A stretch of DNA of 64,000 bases. Source: Marisa cornuarietis. Lineage: Eukaryota; Mollusca; Gastropoda; Architaenioglossa; Ampullariidae. Below are positions 1 through 13,500 of this stretch, piece after piece (the first letter of the stretch is position 1; each line of letters starts with the position of its first letter). A model generated the notes under the pieces. That model was not told the origin of the DNA. It saw only the letters and a program-made list of their open reading frames with translations, and did no database searches. The stretch lies in the NCBI GenBank assembly GCA_004794655.1, contig SMMW01000173.1, forward strand, positions 62,001 to 126,000. The letters run 5' to 3'. A program made the position numbers and the translations under genes.

Positions 1-1428
1 TCTAGATGCACACCAGGGTATTTTTAAGAAGTTTTGAACGGTATCTCAACTCTCCAGTGTCAATAAACTCACCATCCACAAGACCAAAAGAGATTGATGA
101 ACCAGTGTACATGTACTTGACTTTAAGTTTGTTAGCATTTAATTTAAGCTTATTGCCAGTCATCCAGAGGAGATCATCTGTAATACAATTCTAAATACCA
201 GTCAGAGCACTGAGGAAATATGTTGGGTGAAGACTTTTGGACAGTTCAATTGGTACAGTCAGCATTGTCTCAGAATATCGCGTTTCATGTTTATAATTAT
301 TGTCTGTTTTTGTGTATAAAAGGTAATTCAAGTCAGTTTTTGAATATGAGGCAAAAGTTTTGAAATACTTTTCATGAACATGTTAACTTTTGATTGGCTA
401 CAGTGTGGTGACACTATTATGGGATCTTTACTATTAATCTTAAATCTCTCATCTTTTCCTAATATGTCCATGCATATTTTAACATTGGTCCTCTTTCATA
501 GCTTATTATACAAGCATGAGTTCAATTGCAGTATATTTTTTCAGTGTATTTTAAGAAATTTTTAAGTACTTTAAGTTTTTTTGTGTGCATTTCTTTGCCT
601 TCGTCAGGAAATGAGGAATTAAACATATTTTTCTGTTTCGCGATACTGAAGCTATGTATCATTGACATGCTAATATTTACCCCCTCACTACCCTTCAGTA
701 AGGTGAATTTACCTCCCAATTTTCTTGTCTTTATCCAGAGCATTTGCCAAGCTACGTATTTTTTGTTGGTCCACGTAAACAGCTATTTTGATAAGATAGT
801 TCTAGCTTTACGTACCTGATGTAATTTCCAATCATCTACTGTACTAATAACTCTGTGAAATAAAAACCTTGAGAGAAGAGCAGCATGCAGAATATGTGTT
901 TGTTCTTTAAATGCAAGTGTTCGGGAAAGTTACTGTGCTACTTATACCTGCTAGCAGTGGTCTTTTTTTTCAGAATGAAGATGTTGGCTCATAGGCAATT
1001 GCACCAGGCAGTTATACATTTTTAGGTGCTTGTATAGTACTAGGCTAAGAGTAAGACAGCTATTCTGAATTTGAAGCAAGGAGTCCTGTCAATATTTTGT
1101 CTTTCATATGATTTGCTACTTATATGATAATTGACATGAAGACCTTAAATGCTAGCTAATTGTTAGAAGACACAGGGAGGCAGATCAAAAGACTGCCTAA
1201 ATGTTCAGTTCAGTTCTGAAAAAAATGAGGCCTTTTACTCTTCTGCTTAGGACTAAGAACTAGCCATCTCTGTAATGGCATTTGTCCAAACACAGCCTAC
1301 TACCCCACACCCCACTCCCTGCCTCACTTTCCTATTCCATGTACACAGGATTGTAACATTTCAGTACAATTTGAAGTGACTCTCAAGTTCACCAAGTTAT
1401 TACATGTGTATGTCACTGTGTGTTGCAG
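1..1428 (+). other. Upstream sequence, probably intron 1 of NFI
   Basis: AT-rich sequence with no coding exon that I can recognise. It ends in the acceptor TGTGTTGCAG directly before the DEFHPF exon. Short open frames here have no family resemblance and no suitable splice context. By analogy with other NFI genes, the initiator exon should lie further upstream, outside the window. Confidence 0.6.
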
Positions 1429-1584
1429 GATGAATTTCATCCATTTATCGAGGCACTTTTGCCTCATGTCAAGGCCTTCTCCTACACATGGTTCAACCTG
1501 CAGGCTGCCAAACGCAAATATTTCAAGAAACATGAGAAACGCATGTCCATGGAAGAGGAACGCAGGGTCAAAGAAGAATTACAG
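1429..1584 (+). CDS. NFI: NFI coding exon: N-terminal DEFHPF segment
   Basis: The exon is 156 bp, phase 0 to phase 0, with acceptor TTGCAG and donor CAG/GTAAGC. It encodes 52 residues of the NFI pre-N DNA-binding segment: [13 protein letters not shown], then a basic stretch [14 protein letters not shown] and an acidic/basic helix ending KEELQ. This is almost residue-for-residue the vertebrate motif. Confidence 0.96.
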
Positions 1585-4500
1585 GTAAGCAGATGCCACT
1601 TGTTAAGTAGAAGACATATCCTGTCTCCTTGTTCAGTGCTTGATACAGAGTAGTGGTAACAGCAGGATATATTTTAATGATGATCACTTGTTTGACTTTC
1701 CTTTCGTCATTTTTCTGGCTGGGGTTAGGAGGGAAATGCAATTATGTATCAGGCCAGTGCAAAGTTCAGAGAGTGTATTACATGCAGTGGGAAATGTTAC
1801 ACGTTGATTGATGCTTCAGGCCACCAGTTGATGTCTGTGATGGGATGTATGAGTAATATGAAACTTTTTGGTTGGGGGAGGGAGGGAGGATGGACATGTC
1901 CAGTGCAGACAGTGCAGAAAGAGGCAGTAGTTTGTTAGATTTTGATACCTGTATATAGGCTTAAACTTACGGCAGTTTCCTGTTACTTGAAACCACTTAG
2001 GGTAATACAAGTACCTCCACTGGCTTCACATTCTCATTTGAACCTAGAACACCTTCATAAATAATTTAGGGTTTGAAACGCTGCAGCCTTGAAAGTCAGA
2101 TTTTAGCAGCAGACAGTTTTATTCTGTAAGCAGGTCTGGGCACTTGCGAGCTGCTGTTGCACTGCACAAGGGAGGGCAGACTAAACAATTATACAAGGAT
2201 AGGTGAGGTGGGAGTAAAGAGGCAGCCCTCAGGAATGCTAAAGAAGCATAGAAAAGTGATGGTGGTGTCGGGCCAGCTGCTCCCAGCTGCTCGGTCAGGG
2301 TGTAGTGCATGTGTGTACAGGGAATGCCCTCTGCCCGCAGATAGGATCAGAAGGATTCACTAAGCCAGCATACCTTAGATCCATTGTGCTACTGTCTGCT
2401 GTCTTATACTGCTTTTTGGGTTTGTTTTTTTTTTGTCATGGCTTATCTCATTGCTCAGGAAGCCCATAGCGGCAGCAGTCAGCACTGAGGCGGCTGTATC
2501 CTGATACTTTTAATGTGCTTCTGTTTAGAAGGGGGAATGGAGAGGGGGACTGTTTCATGGAAATGGTCTGATGGGAAAGAGAATTACCAGATCTTGCCTA
2601 GCTTGTCTATAAAACACAAGCACCCTTCATGGGAGAGTTTGCTAGAGGGTTGGCAAATTTCTCAAATTTTCCTTGATGTGTTGGCTTGTGATATATAAAG
2701 CCACGTTTGTAATGTGGGAAGACGCTTTGGTTCTTCATTGGCAGTGATCACTGCTACTGATTAGAATGAATTAACAACAGTATAACACACATAACAGTAT
2801 TTGCTATTCTGCATTGTGTTTAGCATTTTTAGTGGAATGTTTTGAAGAAGAATAAGATTGAATTCTGGAGATGATGTTACACAGAATATTAGATCTTTCT
2901 GTACAAATCTTGGAGGCTATTCAATCCTGAGTCTTTGCATACAGAATGTTGGATCTTTTTCAAAAAGAAGATTTTCATTTGAGCCCATAACCCAGTAGTG
3001 AATCTGTTTTTATTTGCTTTGTTGTGTTTTTCATTTATTTACACTTTTTGAAGCTATTAGGTGTGCAAGTTTCAAATTAAAAAATGCTACATCTGATGTG
3101 TGGAATAAAAGTGCACATACAATATTTGATGTAGAAGTTGATGAATACTCTCCTCCTGTAGAGATATGAAAAGAAGTGCTGACAAGTAAGTCCTCACTTA
3201 ATATTGATGAAGTGGGGGTATAAACATCAATGCCTTTGTGGAGTTTGCTTATCTTCCCCATATCTGCCTGGATTTTTTTTCAGGGTGCTCCATTTTCTTC
3301 TAGGATGTTTTGGGTCTTAATTTAGAAGTTTGGTGATGTTTTTTCAGCAAGAAATATACCATAGGAACTTAGTGTTTGTTTATACATAACCTTATATGTC
3401 AGTCAGCCTGGGATAAAACTGGTTTCATTGTACATTGTTTTTTTCTTAAAGTTGCAGTTTTAAAGAATCTATAAGAATGATAATTGAGAAATTACCATAT
3501 TTGTATTTATTGGATGCTGAATTTGTTTCTAAATTCTCACGAAAATTCTGCACTTTCTCTGTAGAATGAGAAGGCAGAGGTAAAGCAGAAGTGGGCCTCA
3601 CGGCTTTTAGCAAAACTGCGCAAGGACATCACCCAAGAGTGTCGAGAAGACTTTGTGCTCAGCATCACTGGCAAGGGTCCCCCAGTGTGTGTGCTCAGCA
3701 ACCCTGACCAGAAGGGGAAAATGCGACGCATTGACTGTCTACGCCAGGCAGACAAAGTGTGGCGTCTGGACCTGGTCATGGTCATCCTTTTCAAAGCCAT
3801 CCCTCTGGAGAGCACAGACGGTGAGCGCCTGGAGAAGGCCCGTAGCTGTGTCCACCCAAACCTATGTGTGAACCCACATCACATCAGTGTGTCTGTGCGG
3901 GAACTGGATCTCTACCTGGCCAACTTTATTCACAGCTATGGTGAGTCCTGTTATTTTGTGGTCTTGAAGGCCTAGTAGGTTTCAGTTTCCCGCCTAATGA
4001 CTTGGCACAAACTAAAGCTGAATGCAAGATACAATTTCCCACATTCTATTTTAACACTCCACCCCAAGTTCTATCTTCCATTCTTGAGATACACACCTAC
4101 CAACATTAGAAGCACAGAAAGGGGTCAGAGTCGTTACATCATGACACCTAATTAATGGTCCCATCATAAATGTATCCATGTTCAGTCCTGATGTATGTGA
4201 CTTTCTGTGCATGATGTCTGTAAACTTATTCTCTAGAATGGAAGGGGGAATTCACCCAGATTTTGGAAAATACGATCTTGCAATAAGCTTTATCTGGTCA
4301 CTAGAAAACAAAATTCATTCAACTAGACCTTTAACCTTAGAGCCTGTTCTAAAGGCACCAGATAACTGACACAAATGTTGTAAACAATCAATGAAACTGT
4401 CTTGAAGATTTGAAGTTGACAGACATCGTTTTCTTCATAGGTCACTTTGTATGAAGACAGTACCTCTAGACAGATTTGTGTGACAGCTTATGCTACCAAA

Positions 4501-7500
4501 GGATTGTAGAAATTGCAGAGAATAACAGAACATGGCAATGTGGCTGTTATGAAAATATTAAAAAATAATTATTGTTTATTTGCATGATATCTTGATAGAA
4601 ATTAGGTTTGATTTGAGGAAACGCTTATGTCAGTGCTTTCAGTTCTATACTGTCAGAATTTGTGTAAATGTTTTGCAAGTATGACTAAAGCCAAATGTTT
4701 TAACAAGAAAGAGGAATAAACTGATTCTTGTTTTAGCAGAACTGCATACAGTATAATCTTTTTGTCTTTTACAGACATGCTTCATCTGTTGCAATTGATA
4801 TTTATTCATCCAGTAAGGCTAAATTCTTCGTGGCAAAGCGCAGCTTTGCTCAGTGAATGTTCATTGGCATTGTTTATAGCATTTCTAAAATGTGTAAAGA
4901 AGAACTATAGGTGAAGGGATCAGTAGAACAGTAGGGTAGAGAAGGGTTTGGTGACTCTGTCCAGGTTGAAGTTGTCTGTTATTTTTCAGCTAATTTGTCA
5001 TTTCAAAAGAAGTTACTTAATGCTGGGTTCTCTCTATAATGGCCTCTGTTAATAGCATTATCACTAATGTGATGTATTATTTTACTGATGCCCTCTCTTG
5101 TGATCCATGGGGCAGCCCAGTGGGGCAACGGTTAGCGCCTGTCACCAATACAGTGAATGTTTGCTGTCCTGGGTTCAGCTCTCGTCTTGGGCATGCTGTT
5201 CTTTCTCTGCATGTGGCATCTGTTTACAGGTCTGGCTGCCTTGCTGTGATATGGCCTTAGTTGCTGGCTCGGCGTAAAACACCAATTCTCCCTCTTGTGA
5301 TCCATGAGATCGTTTGCTGTTGAATATATCTGGCTTACATAAAGCATGGGAAAAAAGAAACTGACTCTTGGCATGCTGAACTTAAATCCTTGCATGAGCC
5401 AGAAAACTAGTTTTTGCTACCTTTGCCATTCTCAAGGGTGTCTTCAACAATGGCTGCAGGTTAACTTAGCTTTCCGATATACTTTTGAAAATCCTTGTGC
5501 TGAGGTGTTGAATGAGGATGCTGGATCTTTTGATTTTTAACTAGACACAACATTCACATTTCCTTCACAGACCTTACCATCAGTATAATTTCATGAAGTT
5601 TCTGCCCATAGACTAATATATTGTATAAAAAAAGGCAGTCAGACTTTTGACTTGCTTTGAAAAATGAATGTGAAAGATCACTAACTCATCACAGACATTT
5701 ACATTTGATGTCTGATTAAGGACACCAAAACAGTTCAAATACTGGCACAAATCACAATAAAGATATGCCCACTCTATTTACAGCCAGCTCCATCTGACTC
5801 CCAGCCGGTGAGAAATTATCAAAAATGGATACTATATGTTCAGGTGGACGTGTGTTCATTAACAAATCTGTGTATGGGCATGTAGGCAAATGTTTTCTCT
5901 CTGTGTGTGTGAGTGAGTGAATGAGAAAGACCACACAAGCCAAATGCCAGGACTATATACTGTGGCCTGCAACTCAATGCATTGGAGGGAAAGTTCTAAC
6001 AGGAGGAAGCTGTTTAACAGTGGGGTAATCGCCTCTTTATGGGAAATAAGCTGAAACTTGACTCAGCTTATGGCATCTGGTGAATTAGAGAACCAACTGT
6101 CTTGGATGACAAAAGAGCAGAATTACTAAAGTTTTGAAATACTTTTCATGTGCAGCTTTGATTTTGTTGAAAAAGGCCAGTATTTGACTGGCTTTTAAAA
6201 AAAAAACCCCACCTGTTTACCAATGCAAATCATTAAATGTGATTTTAAATCCTTCGTTGATAATAAAATATATTAAAAGTTCATCCTCTAACCTTTTCAG
6301 GTCGTTGGGGGGGTGAGGTGTTAGAGACCTCAATTTTCTCGGGGCCAGCTTTAGGTGAAAGCAGTGCCCATCTCCTCTCCCTCGCTGCCTTACTTTCCCC
6401 AACCCTCTGTGGAGTCAGGTACCCATTCCCGCCAGCTGGGTCGACCGGCGGAAGTTTGCTGCATTAATCGGGTTTTGAACCAGCGCACTTTCTATTCTGG
6501 ATACCAGTGCTCTAACCACTCAGCCATCCGCTTCCCCAATAAAATATAAAGTCATGGATACATTAGATCATTACTAAATAGGATGCATCTGTGAATACGC
6601 TTGATGAAGATTATGTGAGTTCAGCGGCAACATTAGAACCATACATTTATTTATAGCATTTGAATGCACAACAGCTGCAGTGAAAGCAGAAAGCAGTCAT
6701 TCATGCAGAGACAGTTACTTGATGCTTGTTTCTAGTTTTGACACCATACTTATTTCCACTCATTCTTGTCAAGGTTTGTAACCTCACAGACCGAACATGT
6801 TTTTTTTGTGAAAATAAAAAGAAATAGATCTTTCTGATGTTAGATCTTTGCCCTCTACCATGTTCTGTATGTTAGATGGAGGAACTGAATAGCTCTTTAT
6901 TTGAGGCTTACTGCACTCTCCTTGACAGATGTCTGTACAAATGCACCAGGCTTTCTTAGCACATACAGTTTTCTGTATTTTAATATGTTCTGATTATAAT
7001 TATAGCCGTTCTTCTTACTACTTTTTTCTGTATCATCGGGCATTTTGATGGTCACTGATAGCCATTAATGTGTGTTGAAAGGATACTTTATTTGCAGCAT
7101 GACGATGTCCAGCTGTTTTGTGGTGTTTAGACAGTTTCAAAGTGAGTGACAAAGGAGATAGAAGTGGAGAGAGAGGAAGGTGAGGCAGAGAGGAGAGAAG
7201 CCAAAGGAAGAGAAAGGAGAACATGGCAGTAACCCTGTAATTGATCTCAACATAATCTATAGAACTCCTCTTGGACAAGGCCACACCAGGGGCATGGCCT
7301 CAGGCTGCCCTAGCGCCTGCAGATCTATAGCCCAAGTCTACATTTCCTTCCCCCTTTCTGGTTGATTGATTTGGGCGTCACTTTAATTTCAGATAATTAG
7401 TTACTATTCCCTGTCCTGGCCTGTTCTAAACCAGCTTCACGAGCAGCTTCAGAATCATTTTGTTTAGCAATCCTGCCATGATCTTTTGAAAAGGTTTTGA

Positions 7501-10500
7501 CAAACATGTTTCACATTTATCAACACTGCAGCTTTGCAGTTTCATTGCACAAGGCTGTTTGGCTTTAGTAAAATGCAGTCTTCTTGTTCAGAGCTTCACA
7601 CTGGTTAGATGTATACTACATAGCTAGGTTTGCTTTTTAGACATGGGTAGTGTAGCATTGCCCAAGGATGTAAATGCATCATCAAAAGGGTGCACCTGTA
7701 GCTGTACCTGCTGAAATAGCATCTTATTTTGTTCACCTTGACCCATCTTCTATCCAGCTAACCTTGTTGATGTGTTTCAGTAACAAACTTTAACCTTCTT
7801 ACAACAACTTTAAGATTAGCTGAATGTTCTCCAAGACCTGATACCTTGGAGGTTCTTTTGACCCCCTTCTCTCCTTTTTCAAACCTCTGACAGTAGAAGA
7901 ACCAGACTGGCAGTTTTCAGAGGCAAGAGTGTCGCTAGCAGTGTGATCACTAATGCAGCGTGAATATTTGTGTTGTGAGGGAGGAATTGTTAGGGGTGGG
8001 GAGCCAGTCATGGCTAGAGCTCAAGTGAATTGTGTTGTGGAAGGTTATGGTGTAAATTGTTCAGTGCTTGAATAGCTCTTTCATTTTCTTTTGTTTTCTT
8101 TCTAGTGCCTGATCCCAGAGTGGATTATGCGGACTTGCCTATGAATGGTGACCCTGATATCAAAGGTAAGTTTGAGTCACACGTCACTCCTTTTGCTTGG
8201 CTCCTTACATTTATTTCACTGTTAAAAGCTGCAGCATGCTTACCTACATGCTTGCACACTTGCATACCCACAAATTAGTAAGCTAAATTATGATTTTGCT
8301 CTGAGCATGGCCAGATGTTTGAATTTGTCCCAGTCAAGGGATGAATGACTGACTGAATTTCTCAGTAACTAAAAAGATTTAAGTCATTTATTTGCATAGT
8401 GCTTCTGCTTTCTTCTAGCAACTGCTTGCAAATAGACTTCAGCCATTTATTTGTATGATGCTATTGTTTTCTTTCTTGCACATTAGAAGGCCAAGTAGTG
8501 GATATGTGGCAGTGTGTAGTGGCTTTATTCTGTCATTCCATCATTCAGAGATGGGCGAAAAACCTATTCACACATCATAAAACAGTGTGAAAGATAGGGG
8601 CAGATTTCTTTGAGCTTATGGAAACTGAGAGATGCTGCCATCCCACGTACTGAGGCATGGAGCTTGCATCAACAGGTCAGAGATGCTGCAGCAGTCTGGA
8701 TATTTCATTACTCAGCTAGCATGATGGGCCCATGGCAAGGGCTGTGGTTATGCACTGTCTCAAAAAAAAGAAAGAAAAAAGAAAGTCCTCCCCAGCAGTC
8801 CCCTAGTTGAGGTAGGGCTTCACAGTGGCCGTCCTCTTGGCTCCTGTTTTGTGAATTGTTCTAAGGGTTGGCTTTGGTATGCAGTGGCTTGAAGTTTGGA
8901 GAACAAACCTTCTGACAAGTAACACAGCTTTCTGGTTTTCGGGAGGCAGGAGTAGGTTATCTAGGGAACATGAATACTTGTGTGGAGTCAGGAATGTTAC
9001 AGTTCATGGAGTAAGCATTAATGCTTGGCCAGCTTACTTACTGCCAGATTTTGCACTATTGCATCTTGACCTGGTTGTAAATATTGTGCTTATTAATCCT
9101 CCATGTTTGTTTCAGTAATTAGTTGATCTTTTCTATTTCATGATGTCATTCATTTCAGCAGTCTGTGCAATCAATGTCAGTGGGGTTAATTTTCACAGCA
9201 GTCCATATTTTGTAACATGTTAATCTTGAGATGAGCCCTTCTGAGATCTTTAAAAATCCTGTCCAACAGTTGGTTATATTTTGATCATTCAGAGTACTTT
9301 ATTTTAAATTACTGGAAATTGTGAATGTGCATTGTCAATGCTTTACCACTTATTTCTTTTTGCTGCCACATAATTGTTATTGTTGTAGAAACAGTTGCAT
9401 TTCTGCAGTAAAACTGCTTATGTCCATTAGAAACAGCAGAATGAGAATCACAAAGCTTTAATTCTCTAGATCTTCGTTTTCCCATTTTTATTACACATTG
9501 ATATTTCTTTGGTTATTTCAAGCTTTTAAAGTGTAGCTATTTCTTTTAAAATAACACTTTGAATAAGAATAAAACTTGTATTCGAAGGTAAGATAAAAGA
9601 CTATTGCACAACTCAGGTGCGAAGAACTACATTAGATTAAAGTTCAGCTGCAACTTCTATCATTTAGTTATTTTGGCCAGGAAATATACCTACTCTCACA
9701 TGCTGAAGCAAGACACCGCAGATCAATATCAGAATGCAAGCAAAATGGATAGAAAGCTGCTTTTGTGATATAATCTATTTTAGCTTGTTCCTGTGCTTTT
9801 CCTTATGGATAGCATCAGACAGGGGCTGCGGAGTGATGGAAAAGTGCAAGATGTAAAGCAGCAACACACAAAAATAGACCTTGTCAGAGTTATCATTCTT
9901 GGCCCATGCTTGCCAGTCTAAAATGGCAGCCATGTGGATACTTAATACAGGATGCCAACTGACATTCCCAGCCCTGACTTGACTCTGCCACCAAAAGATT
10001 CCTAGGACAATACACCTTTAGGGACTTTATTATGGGATAGGCTTGGGCTCGTCCCTGTAGGCTACTGCAAAGTAATTGTCATAATGTGGTTGTGGTGCAG
10101 TTCCAGGCAACATCCACTCAGGGGTTTCTGGTAATGACAGCATCATGGCTACTGGGGTTTTCTCGGCCAGAGAGCTTCTTCGGGTCACACGATGTGAGTA
10201 AATACTCATGCTGCAATATCCGCATCCCTGTCAGCCTTTTTTTCAAGCAGACATTAGTGGATTCAGTTCATCAGTTTCTACTTTGTTCTATATAACCGAC
10301 ATCTGAGGATGAAATAAAATGGCGTTTATTGTGTCTTGGGATAAGCATCTTGTATGACTAAAATATCTGAAAATTAAGCTCCTGAAAATAAAGTTGGAGT
10401 GATCTGGTCTCCTGGGCTTTACAACAAGTATATTGTGAAAGAGGGGCAGTTTAGCATTCCAATGGTGATCTTTGTAAAATTTAGCTTAAAGTAAAAAATC

Positions 10501-13500
10501 AAAAGGCTTCTTCTCCCTTCTTCAGTTTTTCATGTGTTTCGCTATCCATGCCTCAGCTGCTGATTTTAAATGAACACTTAACAGACTTTGCACTCCTCCA
10601 TCACCCCTAATCCTCTGCACAGATTTCCTTTTATAAGTACCAAGTTAATTTTGTATATAGAAAAATCCCCTAATGAATTTGAAACAAATCTTTAGACTGC
10701 GATGTTTAGTGTTTTAACTTTGTTTTTGGCTGGAGTGAGGGGTGAGGGTTCGCATCTAATTTGTAAAAACTGTGTTTGCAGCCTCCATTATGATGCCACA
10801 GAATGGCACACATGGCATGGTGCCTCAGACTCGCTTGGACAGTCCCAGCAGCTATTACAGCTACAGCCCTCATGCCCAAGACCCAAGCCAGCCCACGATG
10901 GTCTCCCTTCATCCTGCTCTACCTAACGGCCAGCCTGGTGCCCTCAGCCCAGCCGGCAACCCCCACAAGCGCCTCAAGCGCACGACAATGTCTTCAATTT
11001 CGTCAGCCGAGGAAGATGTGGAGAGTGTTGGTGAAGAAGGGGAGAATTTGAGCGGGTACTTTGCGAAGTCTGCAGCAGGCCTGACAGCCCATCAGTGGCA
11101 GGGGGACCATGTGGATCACAGTGAGTTTTCCTGCCAGTTGCAGAGGATGTTAACTGAGGGGAAAAAGCTTCCTTTGTGTAGTCTGTAGGCTAGAGGCTTG
11201 AAAGTGCAGTAAAGACATGAATCTCAAACATGATTCATTTTTCAGGATACCATTGTTTTACAATTCCAGTCACTTGATTGGAATACATTTATTTCATTTA
11301 GTAACTGATAGGTCTTTCTTGATGACATTAATATCCCTTTCATCATTATCATTATTATAATTATTCCACCATCACCATTGTCATCAGCATGACGGCCATC
11401 ACTGTCACTTGACACTGACCTTTTTTCTTCATCATCATCTTCTTCATTACCAATGCATTTACAAAAGTTTATTCTAAAATGGACATTCAGTAGATGCAGG
11501 TCATTCATACATAATGTGTCCTCTGCTGTATTTTCTTCTGCTTTTTAATCTTAACTGTTTTCTCCTAAAAGACATGACATTTTTATAATGTTTAAGTGTT
11601 CTTAGTATATAGCGTGTGACTTGAATTTTGTGTCCTTGTGCCTTTTTTTCTCCTTTCTGTTAGTGGAGGTGATTAGTAGACTAGTGCTGAGTTGCCAGGG
11701 ACTTCACTTTAACTGCTGTCAATTTATTCCCCTTTGTAAGACAGAGGAATAGCGATCTCTTCAGTTTCAAAATTAGTAAGTTCCTCTGTTGGTGCCTTTT
11801 TATTCTTCAACTGGTTATCCATGCAATTTATAAGTTCGTGAATTGGAAACACATCATTCACACTAAATAAAGTATAATTCTGCTCATGCCAACTTATGCA
11901 ATGTAAATGCAAACCCAGAGACCAGTGAAATATCCAGATAAGGTGAGCTCATGACTACTTGATGCTGGATCAGTCAGTTGTGTGCCATCAGTTGTCAGCA
12001 ATGATTAAACATTAACATCTGAATATTTGGCTAGTTTATTCTAAATGGGCTTTCTGAATTTCTGAGGAAAATGGCTTGCTTTACATTATGGCATTGATTC
12101 AGATTAGTTCTCTCAAAACCTTTTCAGCGAAGAGTAACAAAAGTTTCAACCTTTAGAATGCTAGGGAGGTATAATACTGTTGTTGGACTGGCTAGATGGC
12201 TTTGTACTCTTTGTGTTTCTACATTATTAGAAGGTGTAATGTGTTGCATTCAGTTGTCAAACACTTTGACACCGTATAATATTCCAGACAAGCAAACATG
12301 TGATAACTTGCTAATAACTGTAGTGTCATGTTGGAGATTTTGTGCCAGTGCCTTTTTATATGTAATAATAACAACAATAATAAATCATTTCCCACCATAC
12401 AGTAAACTTCTTGTGCTCTAACACGGATCAGATTGATACACATGCATAAACACACAATATAAGGTATGTTAACGTTTTTTATACGCTTTGCTGCCGCAGA
12501 AGTGAACATCTATGCAGGTACAGCATGTTGCATACAATCTAATGCAAACTGGGTGGTGTCACAAAAACTGTTGGCTTCTTCGTGGATTTATTTTTTTACT
12601 ATGAATTGCTCCCCTTAAGTTAGTCAGCCAATCAGATATTTTGTTATATTTGAAAGTAAGCAATGTCAGTTGGTCAAGAGTCGTGTTTGACAACGGTTCC
12701 CAATTACTCAGTTTGACATGGATTTGTACTCCAACAGCCTAAAATGATAATATAATAGTAATATTTGAATTCTAATGTATACTCGAATAAAATATAGTCG
12801 GATCTCACTAAGTCGAACTCAGAGAGAGCCCCCAAAATATTTGACTTACAGAGTTAGGGAAAACGGTGTAACAGGCACGGGTTAATCAAGGACAATGTTT
12901 TCCGGTTTAATTATTATAACCGCTTATTATATTGTCGTTTTATATGTACACATGTAGGCTACATACCAGTACATATATCTACAGTATGTACTGTCGAACA
13001 GTGCAATGAAACATCTTACCTTTAGAGAAAAAAGTTTGTTAACTTAGTTTGGCGTCGATGTGCTGATGCATCTCGCTCAACAATCTCCTCAGTCTCGTCA
13101 ATGGACTGAAACACATTTTTCACAAGATCCGCATAGAGTCCAAAAATCTGCACAGTATGTCAATAGCCTGCCTTGCTTCTTTTCTACTGGGGACATGCTG
13201 ATTATGGACATTGTTGCCATCTTCTTCCTCGTCCCCACTCTCATTTTTCTTTTGTTCAATGATGGGATACTCACATTCGCTCATCCTCTTTTGATGGACA
13301 CATGGCTTCACGCTGTAGAGTTTCAAAATCTTCTCTTTCTCTTTGAGAGAAGGGAGAGTGTACTTGTCAGAATGCCAAATTGCTTTACAATTTCAAATCT
13401 CTTCTTACCCTTTTCGACGGCTGTGATGACTGTAACTTTTTCCGAAATTGACAACGTTTTGAGCTGTACACTAGCCATTTTCGTGGCACTTGCTGTACGG

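Larger units (their letters stand above)
3941..8105 (+). other. NFI intron with two SINE insertions
   Basis: Intron of about 4.2 kb with donor G/GTGAGT and acceptor TTTCTAG. It carries two tRNA-derived SINEs, annotated separately at 5110-5291 and 6273-6537, and a purine-rich GA stretch near 7140-7220. No other coding potential was recognised. Confidence 0.7.

Noticed and set aside
5110..5190. Possible tRNA gene on the plus strand
   Set aside because: The cloverleaf is degenerate and the sequence is bounded by a 15-bp target duplication as part of a SINE.
6460..6537. Possible tRNA gene (A and B boxes on the minus strand)
   Set aside because: The 5' head does not pair with sequence after the T arm and the element continues for 265 bp with a target duplication; it is a SINE head.
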